Below, one piece after another: positions 46,842 through 55,800 of a DNA stretch of 64,000 nt (within the stretch, counting starts at the first letter, position 1; each line of letters begins with the position of its first letter). The DNA lies in assembly GCA_943736015.1 (NCBI GenBank), contig OX031063.1, positions 33,634,172 to 33,698,171 of the forward strand, in the 5' to 3' direction. The DNA is from Tridacna crocea. Taxonomy: Eukaryota; Mollusca; Bivalvia; Cardiida; Cardiidae. Below the pieces are notes generated by a model, which saw only the letters and a program-made list of their open reading frames with translations, was not told the DNA's origin and did not search any database. A program made the position numbers and the translations under genes.

Positions 46842-49800
46842 CTAACATAAAAAAATAGTTATTTTATTTAAAAAAAAATCACCTTTATTATGTTATTTGA
46901 GTTTCGTTTAAATTTGCAGGCGTTTTCAAAATGGAACACGTCTGAAATTTTGCCACAAAGAGTTAATTAATTCCATTACCCATTTAAGATTATTACTGCC
47001 AGGTGAAACCAGTATTTTCACGATGTAATGCGATTCCAGTTGGCTTGCAACATGCAAATAGAAGCATTTGGACATTTTCGTAACGTGTCATCTCGGATCA
47101 GCCTTTACGACTACATTAGGTTTTGTTCATCAGTAGACTGGCCCAAAACAGAAAATTACATAAATACGGAAAGTATCGTTTCGGACTAGCACAGGCTGAT
47201 CCGAGACGACAATTAACGCAAATGTCCGAATGCCCCCTTTCACGTGTTGCAGACCATTTCACTCGTGCGCTGTGAAAAGGAGTTCAGTGCATCTACAAAA
47301 AAGTATCGACTCAGGTCCACCAGCAAACTTTTCACTATTGGTAAATTTTCTGAATTCGTAAGGAGCCGTCCACCTCACAATTCAGTCTGCTGTGAGAGAG
47401 GTTGGATTTTATTGACCCATAATTATGAAATGACTTGCTTTGTACAGTGCATCACATTGATGCTTTAAACCTCCCTTTTCTATATATAGCGATGCTCATT
47501 TGTTTGATGTATTTGACTTTGGCACAAATCAACATGGAATTACCTATTTTGAATGGGCGGGGCTGAACCTTTCCTTCACATCCATTATTTTGTAAACCTT
47601 AAGTCTATCAACTTTATGTGAAATTTGAATGATTTCAACAATGAGTCATTTTACGAATTTATAGAAACGTAATCTCATGGCTGTAATGGTAGGACAATCA
47701 AACAAGAAATGAACCTTATCTTCAACGGAGTCTTTCGGAAATAACAGATTTCTGAGAGAGATAAATATGTTTTCAAACAAGATATGCTCAATACATTAGA
47801 CTAAATAATTCCTAAGGTGGTCACTCTATTTGTAATATGATGACAAAAGATAAGGTAAATGTTAAGCATTACAAACCGATTTTCTGACATGCACTTTGTT
47901 ATAAGATACCGGTAAAACTGTAGCTGGGCTCTATAAATCATTCCAAAATATGCAGAATTGTGAGCCAGTGGTGTCAAGTTCGATTAGCGGCTCGCCAAAA
48001 CTCATTTCGAAGAAGAATGATAGTTGATGATAGTAACTATGACATATTCAATCCTCTGTTATCGGTAAGCATTTTTGCAGCTGTTTATGCCAGAAAGTAG
48101 CTAATGCGTTGGACAGAAAAACATACTAGTTACTGGTACAAATCCTGGACAGTATGAATTCGTATACTAGTCGCAGCGATTTGAATCGAATGAAATTGAA
48201 AAAAAAAACATAAAGACAGGAAGCAACAATCTTGACCTGTAACTTCATCAAAACTAGAAAAAAAAAAGCTGAATGGAAAGCATACTCACCAGGGCAACGG
48301 ACTGTCAGAGAGAAAATTGGAAAATACAATTACTATACATCAACACTGTCAGTTAAGTTGTGTGCATAATATGTGTACATTTTATGTAACTAGTGTAGAT
48401 TGAGCGATTTCCGGCCAAGTATGGCCGACGAAGTCCTTTACCAGGAAATATCAATATGCACTCCTATCGGTATAAACAGTATCATCTTTTAAATGCTCAT
48501 CCATTCTAACTTTGATCATTTCTCTTCAAAGCAAAATAAATTGTTAAATGTTTCCTTTTTGCCTTCATAAAGACATTCCTATACCTATTGAAATGTGTCT
48601 CATTATCTATTTAAAGGCAATGAACATCTATTTCAAAGCGGTCTTATACATATTCAAAGGCGTTTCTACACCTATTTGAATGCATACCTACCCCTACTAA
48701 AAAGTTTTTTCTATACCTATCTAAAGACATTTCTTTACTTATTTAAAACATGTTCCTTCCGTTACCTATTTTTATATCTATATAAAGATGTTTTATACTA
48801 TTCAGTTGTTATCCTGTATCATTTTTCACGTATTCCAAAATTATTGAAACAATTTCCTATACCTCTGTCAAAGACTTTCCTCACTTTTCTTAATCTTTTT
48901 GAAGGATTTCTTTATTTAACTAAATGCATCCCTGTACCTATCTAAAGGCCCTCCTACATCAAGGATTTCTTACACAAGTTTCAAGACATTCCTATACTCA
49001 TTTGAAGGCATTCAAAACGAATGAGTAGATTCGAAATGGAAGTTGCATTTTTCGAACCACAAAACAACGGAATTAACTACTCTCTGGGATATCACCTTAA
49101 GATGGTCCAAACACTTTTAGGTTCAATCTGAGCAGACCTATAAAATAATGCAATATTCTAATATATTGAGCAACGATCCTCAAAAACTTGGATTTAAGTA
49201 GTCTGCTTGATTTGAACACAATGTGAATTAACAATAAACGGAAAATATCTAGAGACTTGTACTTACAGTTTACCGAATTTATGATAAGCATGCCTATTTT
49301 GTTCCCTCGATGGTCAACCGGGATATGGAATGGCGTCTGACCAGGCTGGCATCTCATGGGGGCAATCGACATGTGTTTGCCATCTTTGTCTGATACCTGA
49401 GTTGAAAAATGATCAATATCTAATCTTTATGATGGAGCAGTGTTTTTGATTTCATGTATAAGCTATGTGACCTCTTTAAAGCATGACTTATTCACACAAC
49501 AAATCAATCCTGACACATTAGGGTATAGTCGGGGAATTTTCCATGAAAATAAAAATTGGATAGATCTTTTATGTGGTCCATGTTTACAACCACGTACAAC
49601 TCTGACCGTATCGCATAAATCATAAACTTCCCAAGTATCTGAATTGAAAAGTCTATTCTTCTAACCGAAAAGACTGTCCAGATATTAAAATCCAAATCTC
49701 AATAGTCACAAAATATCGAAGCGTATACATGGAGAAGAAGGCTTTTGGAGAAAAAACGCCAAAATGCTGTTAAGCTGCATTTTCTCTTTTATCAACTATG

Positions 49801-52800
49801 TTTTCAAACCTTTCAAACTCACAGCTCAATATTAGTGCAACACTTACTTTACTGACTGGAAATCTTAACAGTAGGAAAAGGTAAAGAAGGGTTAAACAAA
49901 GGATTTTTTGACTGTAATTCTTTATCTGGACAGGAGGAAGAATTATTCAGCAGAGTAAGATATAGAGGATACATGTGTATTTGTTTATTTCCGTGAAAGA
50001 TCCAAAGTCATCAAGTGTAGCCTACATCATACATAATCTTTTCATGAGTGGTCCAGTCAGTCGCGGGAATATTACCGATGATGTTTACTGGATGAAATAA
50101 ATTTCGATCTTTCACAGAAAAAAAAAATCCAACTGTTTTCGCCTTCAGTTGGAAAGTTAGAAACAGTGAAATAGGTATTTTTCACTAGTCTGACATTGAA
50201 GTATCATACCATATTTCACATTTATTTCTTAACCTCTAGGCTGAGAGCGAATTGCTGACCTTTTGCAGACAGTATAAATCAAGATCAGACTGCACAGAAC
50301 GTGCAGTCTGATCTTGGATCTACACTGTCTGATAAAATGATACTATTCCACAAAAATGTATCTTTAAAATAGCAATAATGTGGGTTTCTACAATCAAAAT
50401 GTAAAAAGTCAGTTTAGTTTTTTAGCAGGATAAGGGTTTATAAACTTCAGAAAGCAATTATACCCACCACACATGAAATCCGGAATGTTGAATTATTATC
50501 AACAGTATCATCGTGGTTGTACACGTAGCTGTAGTAGTAGCTGCCTATCTTTTCACTTGTAAGACAAGACAATGATCCATTGGCTGAAAGAAATGAAGCT
50601 CTTGTGTTTTGTTTGAGATGAAACAAAATTAATATAGGTGGATTAATAGGTGGATGAATAGATGGGTGGAGGGACAGACGGATGGGCTGCCGGGTGGATA
50701 AATGTATGGGTTCAGTATGGGCGGATGGCAAGCTGAACAAATGAATGAATGAATATTCTCAGACCCAATGAGTTTGACACCAGTTTTTATTTCTCTTCAG
50801 AGTTTAAATGTGAAATTTTCCAGGCATCTTTCGATTCATAGGATCGCACAGAAATTGAACGGTTAAAATGTTAAACAAATGGTGATAATTTTGATTCGTC
50901 CATATTGAAAGCTTTTCCAGAAAACACACCTACTGTGCCTTAAATGGTGAGACTTACCTGTAATTTAGTAGATCTAGTAATGAACCTTGTAAATAGATGA
51001 AACGATTGTTATCTACATTGTCCACGTGCCAAAATGTTTTCAAAGGCTTTCTTCACCAGGCTCGTTAGAACACAGACTTACTAAGTAAAGGGTTTACTTA
51101 CCGGAGTATGCGACAGGTAAAGAGCAATCCGATGACTTCAGCCACAGACTGGTTTTATTTGTACAGGTGTCCAATGTTAAGTCACTTCCTCCGCATGGAA
51201 TTGTACCATTTTGCAAATAGACTGAAGACTTGAAATTGCCCAGTATGCTATGTGCACATTCGACGCTAAACTCCTTCCCCATACCTTATAAGCACAAGAT
51301 ACAAAAATACCATAATCAAATCAAATCCAGCAAAATTTTACGTTTGTATCTTTTTACTGTATCTGATTGTCTAATTTCGCATTCATCTAGCAGTTTCGGT
51401 AATAGGTCTATACATCAAATTGATTCATAATTATGGTGTTTAAAGTCGCAATCAAGATTCAGTGCAGATGCAAGCATTCAGTCACCTAGGGCAGACATCC
51501 GCGTTAATAAATATCTGTTTGTGCTTTGAAATCTTCATGACTACCTGTACCATGATGAACAACATTCAATAATGGATTGGATTACCCAATGCACCATACA
51601 ATTTGATACCATGTTTAATTATGTGTGCCGTTTTAATAACTCGTACCTCACATGTACAATGTATGTATATTGAGCGTATAAAACAAAAGTCATGTAAATT
51701 CACCTAACAGATGTTTAGCTATTTTCTTTTTGTAGTTCATGGTGACAAAAACAAAATTGAAATAAAAAAGGATTGATATGAAAATGTAGGACTTTTACTT
51801 CGCAACAGCAAAAAATGATTTTGGTAAAACAGAAGAGTTTCGTATTATGTCCCAATGCCATTAAATTGTTCACAAACGGTCACTTTCGAACGTATCAAAA
51901 TGGATTAAATGGTCAATTTTCCTATAATGAATAGTAGGTACAGAAACGAAAATATGACATGAACAGTAACTACGCAAACCTCAGCACTAACATTAGATTT
52001 GTAAAATAATAATCTAGGGTAAGTAAAGAAATCGACGCACAACCTGCTAGATTAACGAAAAGTGGACACAAAATTAAACTACAAGTCATCTTTTTTAGAG
52101 AAAAGCAGTCTTCCACGATCAAATGTACAGTGTAAATCCAGACTCAGGTTTCAGATTCTGTGCTGTCTGATCTTTATTTTCATTGCCTACAGAAGTCTTG
52201 AATGGTGCCAAGCGACTTACTGGTTAGATTACAATGAAAATTGTCATCAATTCAAGATTATCTTTGCTCGCAGCATGTATAAATCAATCCCTCTTTTATT
52301 TCACTCGTCACTTCTGGCCAACCATCTTGCCCTCGTCCATTCACAGTAAAGCAGACGGCAATTAAAAAAGAATTACGAGAGCTGCATTTAACTTTACTTT
52401 TGACCCTCGGGTGCTCGGTAATGAAAAGGACACACTTAATCGTTAAAAAAATCAAAATAATTCAGCTTCTGGCCAACCATCTTACTGTTGTCCATTCAAA
52501 GTAAAGAACAAATTGGGAAAGGCATTAATAAAAAGGAATTACGAGAGCTGCGTCCAACCTTATGTTTGACACTCGGGTGCTCGGTAATGAAAAATGACAT
52601 TGTTGATCGTGAAAAATTCAAAATAGTGCAGCTCCATCGTTGTTGTTGTGTCAGAAAATCTCGGAATAATTGAAGGAGTGGATCGTTTGAGGTAAGACTG
52701 CATATTTTTGCTTAGTCTGATCTCTGTAATCATATAAATCGTGACTGTCCCCTATCATATTGCAAATTATCCATAAAATTTAAAGGACAACACTTGGAGA

Positions 52801-55800
52801 AAGAAAAAAGAAACAGGACAAAAAGTTATAGAGAAGCCAAAAATTCTGTACCTGGGGATATCATCAAGTTGAAAATACTTCTGTCTACCACGTAACTCAG
52901 ATTACAGATGTCTGAGAATCGCCACAAATCTTCTGTTTTGGAGACAAGAACCCTCTCTCCATCGGTTAGGTTGGAAATATCTGGAAAAACATATGAAACA
53001 GCCAATTTTGAAGTGTGTAAATGGAGTACTTTTCTCTATAATTTAGTCTGTAGCAAGACTTTTTAGGGTTTTCTCCAACAATACGGAGAAAAGAGAAAAA
53101 CTAGTAATATTGTATATGTAGGTTGTCTTAAGAGACTTTGAAAAACAGGAAAATAGAAGTTGGCAGTTTTATGGTTTTTTACATGCACACTGTATACGGG
53201 CGCTGCTGTGACAAAAGAGAAATTGGTGCATTTCGAATTTCGAGTGATGAAGTATACCAAGAGGGTCATCATAATTATAACTATGGATCCATAAAATTAA
53301 TTTTGTCGAACAATTAACCGTATAATGAGGTAGACCAACTCCTTTGACATGCAGAAGATTGACTAATAGGCAGTTTCGACCCAGGTCAGTCTGCGGAATC
53401 GGCAGACCTAGGTTAATATATTTACCAGATGCAATGAATCCCCTTTTCATAGAGCATGGCCATTATGTTTGTTGATATTGGTTATGTCCTTCCTTACAAC
53501 CTCGTATTGAAGCGAGTCGACAATCATGGCACTTTGCTAAGCGAGCGCTATAGCCATTTAAGGGAAACGCCGGAGATCAGAAAGTAAAGAAAAATCCCTT
53601 ACCATGAAGTATAAAGTATCTGTATACATAAGCTGATAGCTTTTCGTATTTCAAACACAAGAAGCTGTAATATGTCTGTGTACCAACCTTGAACGTGTTG
53701 GGAGATCTGTCAAAATATAGGACAAAAAGCACCATGACAGGTTTTTAAAACTATTAGCAATTATAGTTTTGTTACTTTGCTATAATTTAGCACGACTAGC
53801 TCGCTTATTTAAGATTCCAGGGACTCAACAAACCTTGTCCGTGACGTGCCATGGTTTCTGCTAAGTGAGGAGGAGTCTGTTACCCGTGTAAGACTCATTC
53901 TATACACGCATTAAAAAGTCTTTTAACCCTTTCCCAAACGGCAAATTTTATACCAGACCAAATTAAAAGATTTCGCAGATGACAAACTAACAGTTGCTAA
54001 AAAGATGATTTTTCTATATGATAGGGTAGAAAATATTGTGGGAAAAGGAGAAAATGCTGGTTACCAGCATTTTCTCCTTTTCCCACAATGTTTTCAAAAG
54101 GCTTCTATTCCTGACCCGTAAAAACCAGGGATTGTTTGGGAAAGGGTTAAAAAGAAAGCAAAATATAGTCACGCGCTTCTGCGCGGCGACTAATGAATGA
54201 ATATCTGCTGACAGTCAAGGAAATGGAATACACTCGATAGACCTTAACACGCATTCTTCACGTAGTAATTTCTGGTGTGATTTGGGTCATCCGTGCAGTC
54301 TTTTTTATGTACCTTTCGAAATCAAACTGTTCGTTCGGTTAGTTAGACTGCTAAGCACAACTCAAGAACATCTTACTGACAGTAGAGATCAAGATCAGAC
54401 TGCACAAAATGTATACTGTCCGATAAGGTGTCCGAAGATATTATTCTATTCCCCCTCCCAATAACTTCGAAATAGCAGAAAGTACGCTCTATACTGCCCG
54501 ATAAAGTGATTCTATTTGCCCCTAAACAACTTTGAAATAGTAGAATTGTTACTTTTACTGTCGGCTTGTAAGTTTCATTTGTGATATATTAACCCATTAT
54601 ACCAAACGACAATATTTTAGACTGGTCCAAATTGAAAACATTTGCAGACGACAAATTAAAGTGACTGAAAATTTGAAATTTGGTTTGTAAAGGGTAGAAA
54701 AGATTGTGGGAAAAGGAGAAAATGCTGGTTATCAGCATTTTCTCCTTTTCCCACAATGTTTTCTAAAGGCTTCTTTCTCAGGGGCGTCAAAAGTAGGGAT
54801 TGTGTGGTAATGGGTTAAGCAGATCAAGGGTTAGTTTTTGGTGGATAACGTCATTTCCAACGTCATTGTGATGCTTTTTATTTGGTCAGTAATGATGGTA
54901 CAAAAACAGAAACGGAGAATCTAAACAATTATTAGTGTAATAAGGACAGTGAATAAAGACCAGACTATACAGATATACAAGTCTTTTCTGTGCATGAAGG
55001 ACAAAAGAGATCAGGAAATACATACATTATCTTCCGCTAGATGGGATTCTGCAAATACACATCTATCTAATTTGGACATTCTGCGTACAGAAGCGGACTA
55101 ATTTTTCAATACAACAACCGTTACTTTAAATTTCAAAATGAAATAAACGTTTACACAATAAAACGCTACCTGGCTACAGCTATGATCGGCGAGCATGTAA
55201 CCTATGCATAGTCCATTTATTTAAAAAAGCCCATTATGCTTGGGCAATAGGCTAATAGCTTCGGTATAAGCCCAACTTTTCCCAGGTATTGGGGGTGGGG
55301 GGGGGGGGGTTGAGGGGATGGGGGTGAGTGATGCGTCATAGCAGATAGGTCTAATCTTCAAAGATTATGACAGGCGCTATGACATGCGCAGACAACGGAA
55401 ATTCATTTGGTTTGGTTTAGTATTACCTATAAGCCACATAGCCGTACGTCTCAAACTTAGTCTCGTCAGCAACTTCCCACTGCTCAACTACCGTGCTGTT
55501 GACACTAAATGTCCAGTTTTTCATCTCCCACGTTGTAAAATGGACATCGCCTTTCACGCTGTCAATCCAGGAAGTATTGCGGAATCTATCTGGCACCGTA
55601 CATGCTGCATCTGAGAAAAGAGATCAATAAAGATCGAATGAAAAGGAAACGCCCTCAGAAAAAGAAATTAATTAGCCATTTTTATTTCGTATTGTTCTAT
55701 GTGTTGTGTTAATTTTTGCGATCAAAATACAAGCAAAGCGGTCTTTCACAGAATTTACAAAAACAATTCCCTGGATATAAAAAATTTAAGACTTGTCCAT

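Noticed and set aside
51094-51282. A stand-alone 62-residue protein starting MGKEFSVECA
   Set aside because: It is internal exon 5; the ATG follows an acceptor and the apparent stop lies in the intron.
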